Assembly: GCA_022825135.1 (NCBI GenBank)
Contig: JAJDYN010000029.1
Coordinates: 62,001-126,000 of the forward strand
Reading direction: 5' to 3'
DNA length: 64,000 nt
Origin: Gemmatimonadota bacterium
Lineage (GTDB): Bacteria > Gemmatimonadota > Gemmatimonadetes > Longimicrobiales > Gaopeijiaceae
The notes under the pieces were generated by a model. It saw only the letters and a program-made list of their open reading frames with translations. It had not been told where the DNA came from and made no database searches. Of the stretch, positions 1-8,526 are shown piece by piece (positions within the stretch are counted from its first letter, which is position 1; each line of letters starts with the position of its first letter). The position numbers and the translations under genes are program-made.

Positions 1-1933
1 CGTCGGTGGCGGCTGTGGCTCCGTGTTCGCCGAGGATCAGCGCCGCCGCCCGGTGGGACTCCTGCATGCCGGCGAGCGCGGCGTCGATCCACAGGCTCTG
101 CGCCCTGCCCCGCATCTCCGCGGCGAGGATCACGCCGGTGCCGACCGGGCGGGTGAGCACCAGCCGGTCGCCCGGACGCATGCCTGCTTTGCGCAGCAGA
201 TCCTCCGGCGACGCCGTCCCCGTCACGGAGAACCCCATGGCCAGCTCACCCCCTTCGCTCGTGTGTCCGCCCACAAGCGCCACCCCGTCGCGCTCCAGAA
301 CCTCGAGCGCCCCGGCCATGAGCTGGGTGAGATCCTCCTCCATCTTCTCTTCCGCGGCGAGCGGGAGCGTCACCATCGCCATCGCCGCCACCGGCTCGGC
401 CCCCATCGCAAAGACATCGCCAAGCGCGTGATTGGCGGTGATGCCGCCGAAGAGGAAGGGATCCTCGACGAAGGAGCGGAAGAAGTCGACGCTCTGCACG
501 GCGACCTGCCCCGCGGGAACCTCGACCACCGCCGCGTCGTCGGGGGCGTCCAGTCCGACCAGCACCTGGGAATGGCCGCGGGCGCCCAGCCGGGCGAGCG
601 ACCGGAAGAGCAGTTCGCTGCCGACCTTGGAGCCGCATCCCCCGCAGCGCATCGCGGGACCGGGCCCTGATGACGCAACGTACCGGCTGTCGCCCCCGGC
701 TTCAGCCTTCGACGCGCCTGCGGCGGCCGGGCCATCGTCGACTCCTTCGCCGTCCATCGATGGCAACTCGGTGTAGTCGCGGATGAAGCGCCGGTCGATG
801 CGGTCCTTCCAGGTCCAGACCCAGCGACCCGCGACCGTCAGCCCGTTGCGGGCGGCGACGGCATGGCGCCGGCCGGTCGAGATCAGGCTCAGGTATTCGC
901 GCTGGGGCCGGAAGCCGGCCAGCGGCGCTCCGCGCAGGCGCCTCTCGAGATTGCGGGCGAGCGGCGGGCCCTGGCGAACCGCGAAGACGCCCGCCTTCGG
1001 ACGCGGATACCCTTCGACCGCGGCGATATCCCCGGCGGCGAAGACATCGGGATGGGACAGGGTCTGCAGGGTGTCGCGCACCCGGATGAAGCCCCGCTCG
1101 TCCACCTGCAGGCCGGATTCCCGGGGCCAGTCCGGGGCTCCCGCGGTCGTGACCCATAGCAATTCGTCGAAGCTGGCGCCGGAGCCGTTTGCGAAATGCA
1201 GGCGATGGCCGTCGACCCGCACCACCCGGTGATCGGTGTGAACCACGATGCCGTCCTCCTCGAGGATCCGCGCGAACAGCGCGCGCATGCGCCGGGGGTA
1301 TGCGGGGAGGATTTCGGCGGAATCGGTGAAGAGTTCGATGCGCACGTTGTCGTGGGGCCGCCCGGCGGCTTCTGCGGCGCGCGCGAGCCCGTAGCGGATC
1401 GAGAGCGCGACCTCCACGCCTCCGGCACCGCCGCCCACAATCCCGATGGAGACCGAGCCGGAGGTGCCGGCGACACGCTCCCGGAGCTGCGTCCAGCGCG
1501 CGAAAAAACCGTCGATGGGCTTGACCGGGACGACCGAGCCCTCCGCTCCCTCGACCCGGCGCACCCCAGGTGCCGAACCCGTATTCAGCGAGAGCACGTC
1601 GAAGGCCAGGGGCGGACGCCCTGCGCACAGCACGTGCTTGTCTTCGAGATCGATCCCAACCACCTGATCGCGCAGAAACCGGGCTCGAGCGAAGCGCGCC
1701 AGCGGGGCCAGATCGATGTGGGCGTCCGAGAAGGCGTAGTGGCCGGCGATCAGCCCCGGAAGCATCCCGGAGTAGGGAGCGTTCGATTCCCGCGAGATGA
1801 GGGTGAGTCGGACGCCCGGCATCGGCTTCATGCCGAAGTGCTTGAGCACGGCGACATGGGTGTGCCCGCCGCCGACCAGCACGAGATCCTCGGTCACCGG
1901 TCGAGGCGGCGACCCCATGGCACCCCTGCGCAT
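1..1933 (-). CDS. selD: FAD-dependent oxidoreductase / selenide, water dikinase fusion (3' end missing)
   Basis: The reading frame is open from the ATG at 1933 to the window edge (about 644 codons), so the C-terminus is missing. Residues 1-400 form a pyridine-nucleotide disulfide (NADH dehydrogenase-like) domain: the FAD motif LVGGGHTHV lies near residue 17 and a second dinucleotide motif, IVGGGAGGVEVAL, lies near residue 155. From residue 428 the SelD part begins with MRCGGCGSKVG, followed by LDAPDDAAVV, ANHALGDVFAMGA and RPGDRLVLTRPVGTG. SelD makes selenophosphate from selenide and ATP for selenouridine or selenocysteine synthesis. COG1252-SelD fusions are known in several bacteria. The active-site region reads CGGCGSK, not the GCGCK type of E. 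coli, so which Cys and Lys act is uncertain. A second ATG lies five codons downstream. No selenium partner gene is in the window. Confidence 0.88.
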   Translation of the reverse strand, partial: MRRGAMGSPPRPVTEDLVLVGGGHTHVAVLKHFGMKPMPGVRLTLISRESNAPYSGMLPGLIAGHYAFSDAHIDLAPLARFARARFLRDQVVGIDLEDKHVLCAGRPPLAFDVLSLNTGSAPGVRRVEGAEGSVVPVKPIDGFFARWTQLRERVAGTSGSVSIGIVGGGAGGVEVALSIRYGLARAAEAAGRPHDNVRIELFTDSAEILPAYPRRMRALFARILEEDGIVVHTDHRVVRVDGHRLHFANGSGASFDELLWVTTAGAPDWPRESGLQVDERGFIRVRDTLQTLSHPDVFAAGDIAAVEGYPRPKAGVFAVRQGPPLARNLERRLRGAPLAGFRPQREYLSLISTGRRHAVAARNGLTVAGRWVWTWKDRIDRRFIRDYTELPSMDGEGVDDGPAAAGASKAEAGGDSRYVASSGPGPAMRCGGCGSKVGSELLFRSLARLGARGHSQVLVGLDAPDDAAVVEVPAGQVAVQSVDFFRSFVEDPFLFGGITANHALGDVFAMGAEPVAAMAMVTLPLAAEEKMEEDLTQLMAGALEVLERDGVALVGGHTSEGGELAMGFSVTGTASPEDLLRKAGMRPGDRLVLTRPVGTGVILAAEMRGRAQSLWIDAALAGMQESHRAAALILGEHGATAATD

Positions 1934-2033
1934 GGCCTGAAGATGCCGCTTTGGCGAGGAGTCGTTCAAGGTTCGGGCTCCCCGGAAGATGACGCGGGCC
2001 GGAGGCGCGGGCGCCCCTTCCGCCCCCGGCAGC

Positions 2034-2975
2034 CTACGGTCCGACCCCTTCCCCGCGCGCAATCAGCTCCGACGGAAGCAGGGCCGCGTGCATGAACTGG
2101 TGGACCGGGGTGGCCACCCCGCACTCGCGGCCCAGGCGGACCACCGCGCCGCTCAGTTGCTCCAGCTCCGACGGCCGGCCACTCGCGATGTCGCGGTGCA
2201 TGGAGGGGATGGAGCCGTGAGGGAGGCCGTCCAGGAAGGCCAGCGCAGCCGCGACCGCGCCCTCCGGCAGGCGCACCCCGCGGGCCTCGGCCACCGCGGC
2301 GGCCTCCTCCATCGAGCGCCGCAGGAGGTCGCGTGCGGCCGGGTTGGCGCGCACCCGGCCAAGCGGCACCCGCGCCACCGAACACACCCCGCTCACCGGG
2401 GCCATGAGGAGGAGCTTGTGCCAGAGCTCCGCCTCGATGTCGTCGGAGACCACGACGGACACCCCCGGGGCCCGCTCCAGCGCTTCCGCCAGCCGGTCGC
2501 AGCGGCCGGTGCGCCGTCCGTCCCGCTCCCCCATCACGATCACGGGGTCGATGCCGGTGTGCCGGATGCGGCCGGGCTCGACCAGCTCGCACAGGATGCG
2601 GGTCAGGCCGCCGGCTACCGCCTCGGCGGGCAGCGACCGTTCCAGCTGGGCCGGCGCCTCCACTCCGTTCTGGAGCGGCACCACCACGGTGTGCTCGCCC
2701 ACCAGCGGCCGGAGTGTCCGGCCGGCCGCCTCGACCTGCCAGGTCTTGGTCGTGACCAGCACGGCGTCCGTCTCTCCGAGCGACGCGGCGTCATCGGTGG
2801 CGGCCACGCGCTCCAGGCGCACCTCCCCGGCGATGCTCTCAATCCGCAGACCGTCCGACCGCAACGCCGCGAGGTGGCGCCCGCGCGCGACGAAGACGAC
2901 TTCCTCTCCCGCCTCGACCAGGCGGGCTCCGAAGTAGCAGCCGACGGCGCCGGCTCCGTAGATCACGATTCGCAT
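2034..2975 (-). CDS. panE: 2-dehydropantoate 2-reductase
   Basis: The 313-residue protein is the usual length for ketopantoate reductase, which reduces 2-dehydropantoate to pantoate with NADPH in pantothenate/CoA synthesis. It opens with the Rossmann motif [10 protein letters not shown] (residues 7-16). It continues with [17 protein letters not shown] (the conserved NG pair), the C-terminal-domain helix around [11 protein letters not shown] with the conserved Lys, and [10 protein letters not shown]. The open frame extends far upstream, but the motif and a strong Shine-Dalgarno stretch (GGGGAGCAGG just before 2975) fix the start here. It lies 100 nt upstream of the SelD fusion on the same strand and is divergent from fumC. 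Confidence 0.93.
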   Translation of the reverse strand: MRIVIYGAGAVGCYFGARLVEAGEEVVFVARGRHLAALRSDGLRIESIAGEVRLERVAATDDAASLGETDAVLVTTKTWQVEAAGRTLRPLVGEHTVVVPLQNGVEAPAQLERSLPAEAVAGGLTRILCELVEPGRIRHTGIDPVIVMGERDGRRTGRCDRLAEALERAPGVSVVVSDDIEAELWHKLLLMAPVSGVCSVARVPLGRVRANPAARDLLRRSMEEAAAVAEARGVRLPEGAVAAALAFLDGLPHGSIPSMHRDIASGRPSELEQLSGAVVRLGRECGVATPVHQFMHAALLPSELIARGEGVGP

Positions 2976-3081
2976 GACCTGCTCCCCAATCTGAGACCCG
3001 CAGGGAACCGCGCGCGGCATGGCGGCAGCGGCACGCCGGGCGAAGGGAGCCCGCCTGCGCCACGCGCGACCACACCCCTCA

Positions 3082-3101
3082 GGCGCACCCTTTCGTGCGC
3101 C
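3082..3101. promoter_or_regulatory. Perfect 7-bp inverted repeat in the panE/fumC divergent region
   Basis: GGCGCAC (3082-3088) and GTGCGCC (3095-3101) flank a 6-nt CCTTTC spacer. An AT-richer stretch (ACAATTATCTT, about 3104-3114) that could contain a -10 element for fumC follows directly. The dyad could be an operator or an mRNA hairpin. No regulator gene is adjacent, so this is position-based inference. Confidence 0.45.
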
Positions 3102-3167
3102 CGGACAATTATCTTGGAAGCGCGAAAAGGAAAGTTCCGCATCCCCAAACCTCTGGAGGTTCCCGGC

Positions 3168-4625
3168 ATGTCCAACCGGTTTCGCGTCGAGCGTGATTCG
3201 CTGGGCGAAGTTCACGTTCCCGCCGATGCCCTCTACGGCGCCCAGACGCAGCGCGCCTTCGAGAACTTCCCCATCAGCGGCCAGCGGTTCGGGCGCCGGT
3301 TCATCCAGGCGCTCGGGCTGATCAAGAAATCCGCCGCGCGCGTCAACCGCGAACTGGGGTACCTGGACGGCCACGCCGCGCGGGCGATCGCCGGGGCTGC
3401 CGACGAGGTCGCCGGCGGCGACCGGGACGGCGAGTTCGTGCTCGACATCTACCAGACCGGCTCCGGGACATCCTCGAACATGAACGCGAACGAGGTGATC
3501 GCGGCACTGGCCAACCGCATCCTGGAGGGCTCGGGGGCCGCACCCGTGCATCCCAACGACCACGTCAACTTCGGCCAGTCCTCCAACGACGTGATCCCGA
3601 CCGCCATCCACGTCTCGGCGCGCACCGGCATCGAGGAGGAGCTGATCCCGGCGCTCGAGCACCTGCGCGGGCTGCTCGCGGCGAAGGCGGAGGCCTTCGA
3701 CGGCGTTCTCAAGTCGGGCCGCACCCACCTGATGGACGCCACCCCGGTGCGGCTGGGCCAGGAGTTCGGCGGCTACGCGATCCAGGTCGCGCGCGCCATC
3801 GAGCGTCTGCGGCACGCGTCGGCGGAACTGGCCGAACTCGCCCTGGGCGGCACCGCGACCGGAACCGGCATCAACACGCACCCCGACTTCGCGCGCCTCA
3901 CTATCGAGCATCTCTCCCGCGAGACCGGTCTCGTGTTCCGCGAAGCCGAGAACCATTTCGCGGCGCAGGGCGGGCAGGACGCCTGCGTGAGCGTCTCCGG
4001 AGCCCTGAACGCGGCCGCGGCCGGCCTGATGAAGATCGCGGACGACATTCGCTGGCTCTCATCGGGCCCGACGTCCGGCATCCACGAGATCCGGCTACCC
4101 GCCGTACAACCGGGGAGCTCCATCATGCCCGGCAAGGTGAACCCGGTCATGTCGGAGGCACTCATGATGGTCGCCGCCCGCGTGGCCGGAAACCACACCA
4201 CCGTCACCATCGCGGGAAGCCGCGGCAACTTCGAGCTGAACGTCATGCTCCCGGTGATCGCTCATTCGCTGCTGGAGTCGATCACGCTGCTCGCGGGGGC
4301 GAGCCGCGCCTTCGCGGACCGGTGCGTGGCCGGCATCGAGGCCAACCGGGAGCGGGCGCGCGAACTGCTCGACCGGAACCCCGCGATCGCGACCGCGCTC
4401 AACCCCTACATCGGCTACGACGCGGCCGCCACGGTGGCCAAGGAGGCCGCCCGCGAGGGCAGGGCGGTGCGTGATGTCGTGCGGGAGATGGGCTTGCTTG
4501 ACGACGAGACGCTGGAGGAGGCGCTGGACGTGCGCGGAATGACCGAGCCCGGGCTGCCCGCGAAGGACCAGCCAACCGAGCGCGGCACCTCCCGGGAGAA
4601 GCAAGCCGGAACCAGCGGTAGCTAA
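3168..4625 (+). CDS. fumC: Class II fumarate hydratase
   Basis: Fumarase C (485 residues) interconverts fumarate and malate in the TCA cycle as a homotetramer. The superfamily signature [12 protein letters not shown] is at residues 316-327 with the active-site loop serine, [12 protein letters not shown] is at 97-108, [14 protein letters not shown] at 128-141 and the catalytic-type RTHLMDATP at 185-193. This is slightly longer than the usual 460-470 because of a polar tail ([20 protein letters not shown]). The start is set by GGAGG at 3155-3159, eight bases before the ATG. The open frame upstream of it reads through the panE antisense strand and has no homology. Aspartase is the main alternative but fits the HPNDHVN block less well. 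Confidence 0.96.
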   Translation: MSNRFRVERDSLGEVHVPADALYGAQTQRAFENFPISGQRFGRRFIQALGLIKKSAARVNRELGYLDGHAARAIAGAADEVAGGDRDGEFVLDIYQTGSGTSSNMNANEVIAALANRILEGSGAAPVHPNDHVNFGQSSNDVIPTAIHVSARTGIEEELIPALEHLRGLLAAKAEAFDGVLKSGRTHLMDATPVRLGQEFGGYAIQVARAIERLRHASAELAELALGGTATGTGINTHPDFARLTIEHLSRETGLVFREAENHFAAQGGQDACVSVSGALNAAAAGLMKIADDIRWLSSGPTSGIHEIRLPAVQPGSSIMPGKVNPVMSEALMMVAARVAGNHTTVTIAGSRGNFELNVMLPVIAHSLLESITLLAGASRAFADRCVAGIEANRERARELLDRNPAIATALNPYIGYDAAATVAKEAAREGRAVRDVVREMGLLDDETLEEALDVRGMTEPGLPAKDQPTERGTSREKQAGTSGS

Positions 4626-4643
4626 ACTAAATGAACTAAGCTA
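4619..4643. terminator. AT-rich stop-codon island with short dyad between convergent genes
   Basis: Fumarase and the minus-strand thioredoxin-fold gene converge with only 15 nt between their stops. This spot is strikingly AT-rich for the region and has stop codons in all three plus frames. TAGCT (4619-4623) and AGCTA (4639-4643) can pair. It could help terminate both transcripts, but the stem is only 5 bp and there is no long T-run, so this is a weak call. Confidence 0.3.
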
Positions 4644-5348
4644 ATTCCCGGGCCCCGAGAGTCGCGTAACCGCCTCCTCGAACGAGGAGATGCCTTCCTC
4701 CCCGGTCAGTTTGACCTCGCCGGTCAGTTCCCCGCCCCGGTTGACCACGAACGTGGGCGTCCCCTCGACTGCCAGCACCTGGGCCAGATTCATGTCGCTC
4801 AGGATGAGGGGCGCGACCGTGTCGCGGATGAGACAGGCCTGGAACTCCTCCAGCGGGAGGTTGATGTCGGCCGCGAACTGGAGGAAGACGGGGATCGGGT
4901 CCTGAAGCGGCTGCCACACGCTCTGGTTCATGTACAGGCGGTGCTGCATCGCCTCGAAGCCCTGCCGGTCGTTCAGCCCGCCCGCGCAGAGGGCGGCCTC
5001 GGCCGCGTGAAACCCGCGCATGAGACGGGCCAGCGGAAACATGCGCACCACGAAGTTCGCTCTCCCGGAGTCGACGAGGTTCGCCTTCAGCGAATCCGTG
5101 CGCAGAATGTAGAAGGACCGGCACGTGGGACAGCCGAAGTCGATGAACTCGTCGATGCGCGCCAGGGTGGAGTCCACCATGTAGATGCGCGAATTGTCGG
5201 CGCGCTCCAGGAAGTCCACGTCCACCACGCTGAGCGCGAGCCCGGCGGGAAGCTCCTGCTGCAGTGCGCTGGCGGACATGGGGATCGCCGCGGCCAGGGC
5301 GAGCGCCGCAATCATCGCCCGTCCGGCACGCTGATGTGTCTTCCGCAT
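4641..5348 (-). CDS. Exported DsbA/DsbG-like thioredoxin-fold protein
   Basis: The 235-residue precursor has a signal peptide (basic MRKTHQRAGR, then a hydrophobic stretch to about residue 28 ending MSASA). A thioredoxin-fold domain carries CPTC at residues 73-76 and a cis-proline loop GTPTF at 196-200, with a helical insert between as in DsbA/DsbG-type proteins. It probably acts in the periplasm on disulfides, but whether as oxidase, isomerase or reductase cannot be told. It sits 3 nt after the lipoprotein gene 5352-5726 on the same strand and is probably cotranscribed. Confidence 0.82.
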   Translation of the reverse strand: MRKTHQRAGRAMIAALALAAAIPMSASALQQELPAGLALSVVDVDFLERADNSRIYMVDSTLARIDEFIDFGCPTCRSFYILRTDSLKANLVDSGRANFVVRMFPLARLMRGFHAAEAALCAGGLNDRQGFEAMQHRLYMNQSVWQPLQDPIPVFLQFAADINLPLEEFQACLIRDTVAPLILSDMNLAQVLAVEGTPTFVVNRGGELTGEVKLTGEEGISSFEEAVTRLSGPGN

Positions 5349-5351
5349 GGT

Positions 5352-5726
5352 TCAGCGACCTCTGGGAATCAGGCGAACGAAGCCGGCCTGGATCAGGAGG
5401 TCGAAGGCTTCGCCCGCGGTGACCGCCAACTCCTGGGTGCGGTAGTTGCGGCCTCCCAGCATATCGACTTCGAAGCCGATGGTGGGCAGCCTCCACTCGC
5501 GCGTGAACCGCTCGCGCGTCTTGCCGGAGACGTTGCCCAGCCGCGTGCGGCCACCGCCGGTCGAGATGTAGATGCGCGCGTCGTTGAAGTCGAGGTTGTC
5601 CACAAAGATGGTGATATCCCGCGATGGCTCGGCGCCGATGCCGGGCGGCGGGCGTCGCTGTCCCGCGCACCCGGCCGCCAGCAGGGTCGCCAGTACACAG
5701 AAAGCGAACAGGGGTCGAGTCGTCAT
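5352..5726 (-). CDS. Small lipoprotein of unknown function
   Basis: The 124-residue protein has a signal peptide and lipobox LLAAGC with the lipidated Cys at position 20, so it should be membrane-anchored. The mature part (DITIFVDNLDFNDARIYIS, then a beta-rich segment to LIPRGR) matches no family I can name. The start at 5726 is chosen over a longer frame because of a near-perfect Shine-Dalgarno sequence (GGAGGAGG, ending 4 nt before the ATG) and because it places the lipobox correctly. It is the upstream gene of a pair with the DsbA-like protein, so an envelope redox or folding role is possible but not shown. Confidence 0.75.
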   Translation of the reverse strand: MTTRPLFAFCVLATLLAAGCAGQRRPPPGIGAEPSRDITIFVDNLDFNDARIYISTGGGRTRLGNVSGKTRERFTREWRLPTIGFEVDMLGGRNYRTQELAVTAGEAFDLLIQAGFVRLIPRGR

Positions 5727-5990
5727 GATACCTCCTCCCGCGGGGACCGGAGCCGGGTTGCAGCCGCCGGTCCGTGGTTTCCTGCCTTTGTACATTGTAT
5801 CGCGAGCGGCGCGCGCCTGCTACCGAAACAGGCCCTGGCGAGCGGGCCCGGTCCGGGCGCGGCGTGGACGGGGTTGCCCGCGTCCGGCTCGCCGATGAAC
5901 CTGGTTCACGGGCCGGGCCGGCGCGCACGCGCTCGCGGCGGGCAGGCAGGCAGAGGATCATCTCCAAGGCTCAGGATGCCGATGACGGAC

Positions 5991-5996
5991 GGAGGG
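5991..5996 (+). promoter_or_regulatory. Shine-Dalgarno choosing a TTG start for the phosphoglycerate mutase
   Basis: GGAGGG lies 8 nt before the TTG at 6005. The in-frame GTG at 6014 would be 17 nt away, and there is no in-frame ATG near the domain start. The ATGs at 5976 and 5982 are in another frame. Confidence 0.5.
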
Positions 5997-6004
5997 CGGA
6001 CGGC

Positions 6005-7222
6005 TTGGGCAGGGTGACGCGGTTCCCGGACGACCTGGTGGAGCGCATGCCGGGAGGCGATGCGATCACCCTCGTCGTGGTCGACGGGGTTGGCGGGCTT
6101 CCCCACCCCGCCACCGGCCTGACCGAACTGGAATCCGCGACCACGCCCAATCTGGACGCGATGGCCGCGGAGAGCTCGCTGGGCATGCACGTCCCGGTCG
6201 CGCCCGGGGTCACGCCCGGGAGCGGCCCCGCCCACCTCGCCCTGTTCGGGTACGATCCCGCCCGCCACCTGGTCGGACGCGGTGTGCTGGCCGCGCTGGG
6301 GGTCGGGATTCGCCTGCGCGAGGGGGACGTGGCGGCCCGGCTCAACCTGGCCACCCTCGACCGGCGGGGCCGCGTGACCGACCGCCGCGCGGGACGGCCC
6401 GACAACGCGGAGGGGAGGCGGCTGGTGCGCCGGTTGCGGGCCGACGTGACCGCGCCCCCCGGGGTGGACCTCCACTTCCAGCACGTCATGGAGCACCGCG
6501 CGGTCATGGTGCTGCGCGGCGACGAGCTCGGCGCGGACGTGTCCGACACCGACCCGCAGCGCACCGGCATCCCGCCCCGGCCTCCCCGGGCGCCCGACGG
6601 CGACCAGGCTTCGGCATACACGGCGCGGACCGCCGGCCTGATTCTCGCGCGGGCGGCGGAGGTGCTGGCGAACGAGCCTGTCGCCAACGGCCTTCTCGCG
6701 CGCGGGTTCGCCGAATACCGCGCGCCGCGGGGCTTTTCCCGGCGGTATGGGCTCAAGGCCGTGGCGGTGGCGCGCTATCCCATGTACCGGGGGGTGGCCA
6801 GCCTCGTCGGGATGGAGCTCGCCGGAACCCCGGCCTCGGATGAGGAAGCGGTGCAGCTCATGCGGGGCGCCGCGGGACACGCCGATTTCCGCTTTTTCCA
6901 CTACAAGGCCACGGATTCCCGAGGGGAGGACGGGGATTTCGAGGGCAAGGTCGCCGCCATCGAGGCGCTGGACCGTCTTCTTCCAGGGCTGGACGACGGC
7001 GGCGTGGTGATCGTCACCGGTGACCACAGCACTCCCGCCACCATGGCCGGTCATTCCTGGCACGCGGTGCCGCTCCTGATCCGGTCGCGCCACGCCCGGC
7101 CGACGGGGCGCCGCCTTACCGAGAACGCGTGCCGGCAGGGCGACGTGGGCACCATCGCCGCGCGTCACATCATGTCGCTGGCCTTGGCTCACGCCGGGCG
7201 GCTGGCGAAGTTCGGCAGCTGA
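6005..7222 (+). CDS. apgM: 2,3-bisphosphoglycerate-independent phosphoglycerate mutase (archaeal-type)
   Basis: The protein is about 405 residues, typical of the archaeal-type iPGM of the alkaline phosphatase superfamily, which interconverts 3- and 2-phosphoglycerate in glycolysis. Family landmarks are ITLVVVDGVGGLPHP (metal-binding Asp), TPNLDAMAAES, TPGSGPAHLALFGYDP (containing the nucleophile-type Ser), GRGVLAALGVGI, and near the C-terminus VVIVTGDHSTPATMAGHS with the late metal ligands. The start is uncertain between TTG 6005 (good Shine-Dalgarno) and GTG 6014. It is divergent from the lipoprotein/DsbA-like pair, with about 280 nt between. Confidence 0.85.
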   Translation: MGRVTRFPDDLVERMPGGDAITLVVVDGVGGLPHPATGLTELESATTPNLDAMAAESSLGMHVPVAPGVTPGSGPAHLALFGYDPARHLVGRGVLAALGVGIRLREGDVAARLNLATLDRRGRVTDRRAGRPDNAEGRRLVRRLRADVTAPPGVDLHFQHVMEHRAVMVLRGDELGADVSDTDPQRTGIPPRPPRAPDGDQASAYTARTAGLILARAAEVLANEPVANGLLARGFAEYRAPRGFSRRYGLKAVAVARYPMYRGVASLVGMELAGTPASDEEAVQLMRGAAGHADFRFFHYKATDSRGEDGDFEGKVAAIEALDRLLPGLDDGGVVIVTGDHSTPATMAGHSWHAVPLLIRSRHARPTGRRLTENACRQGDVGTIAARHIMSLALAHAGRLAKFGS

Positions 7223-7254
7223 ACCCCTCGCCTTCCGCCACCAGGTAAGCGCCC

Positions 7255-8526
7255 GTGATCTCCATCCCCTGCGAAGAGCACCGTCTGGAGAACGGCCTCA
7301 GGATCGTCCTTTCCCCGGAGCCCTCCGTGCCCATCGTCGCGGTGAACCTCTGGTACGACGTGGGTTCCAGGAACGAAGGCCGCGGGCAGACGGGTCTGGC
7401 CCATCTCTTCGAGCACATGATGTTCCAGGGCTCGCGCCACGTGGCCGGCAACCAGCACTTCGAACTGCTGGAGGGCGTGGGCGGATCGGCCAACGCGTCC
7501 ACCTGGTTCGACCGGACCAACTACTACGAAACCCTCCCCGCGCATCACCTGGAACTGGCGCTCTGGCTCGAGGCGGATCGCATGGGCTGGATGCTTCCCG
7601 CACTCACCGCCGAGAAGCTCGAGAACCAGCGCGACGTCGTGAAGAACGAGCGCCGCCAGCGCTACGACAACCAGCCCTACGGCGACTGGGATGAGCGCAT
7701 GCTGGCGATGGTGTATCCGCCGGGACATCCCTACCGCCATCCGGTCATCGGCTCCCTCGAGGACATCGACGGGTTCGCGCTGGCTGATCTCGAGTCGTTC
7801 TTTCGCGCCTACTACGCCCCGGACAACGCCGTGCTCACGCTCTGCGGCGGCTTCGAGTCCAGGCGCGCGCTCGAATGGATCAGGCGCTACTTCGGCGACA
7901 TCCCTCCGGGAGCCGGGGCGCGGATGATCCCCGGAGACACGGACGCCGAGCGCGAGAACCCCGTCGATCCCGGCCAGACGGTCGAGGCCGAAGTGCCGCT
8001 CGCGCGGGTCTACGCCGGGATGCGCGTGCCCACCTTCGACGATCCCGCCTTCTACGCCGCCGATGTCGCCGGCGACATTCTCGGCAGGGGACGGGCATCG
8101 CGTCTCCACCGCTCGCTCGTGCTGGAGCGCCGGCTCGCCAAGGATGTCGCGGCACACGTTTTTCCGTTGATGACCGGAGCCGCGATGATGGTGGTTCAGG
8201 CGACCGGCAACCTCGGAATCGATCCCGGGGAGCTGGCGGCGGCCGTAGTCGAGCAGATCGACGCGCTGAGCTCTGTCTCTTCCCGGGAAGTCGCCAGGGC
8301 CGTGGCCATGGCCGAGACCGCCATCCTGGGGCAACTCGAGGTCGTGGCCCGGCGGGCCGACCTGCTCTCGATGTTTGCGACCCAGTTCGGAGATCCGGGC
8401 CGGATCTCCACGGAACTCGATCGCCTGCGCGCGGTGACCCCGGCGGCGGTTGAAACCCTGGCCGGAGAGCGCCTCGGGCCTGAGAACCGGGCGATTCTGA
8501 CGTACGTGCCCCGGGCATCCGCATGA
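7255..8526 (+). CDS. M16 zinc metallopeptidase, catalytic subunit
   Basis: The 423-residue pitrilysin/processing-peptidase-family protein has an inverted zinc site, HLFEH (His50, Glu53, His54), with the third ligand in VVKNERRQ (Glu132, about 78 residues on), so it should be active. Both halves of an M16B subunit are present. It starts with GTG. The next gene overlaps by 4 nt and encodes a second M16 protein lacking the zinc site, so the two probably form a heterodimer as in mitochondrial-type processing peptidases. There is no clear signal peptide at the chosen start, so location is unclear. Confidence 0.9.
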   Translation: MISIPCEEHRLENGLRIVLSPEPSVPIVAVNLWYDVGSRNEGRGQTGLAHLFEHMMFQGSRHVAGNQHFELLEGVGGSANASTWFDRTNYYETLPAHHLELALWLEADRMGWMLPALTAEKLENQRDVVKNERRQRYDNQPYGDWDERMLAMVYPPGHPYRHPVIGSLEDIDGFALADLESFFRAYYAPDNAVLTLCGGFESRRALEWIRRYFGDIPPGAGARMIPGDTDAERENPVDPGQTVEAEVPLARVYAGMRVPTFDDPAFYAADVAGDILGRGRASRLHRSLVLERRLAKDVAAHVFPLMTGAAMMVVQATGNLGIDPGELAAAVVEQIDALSSVSSREVARAVAMAETAILGQLEVVARRADLLSMFATQFGDPGRISTELDRLRAVTPAAVETLAGERLGPENRAILTYVPRASA

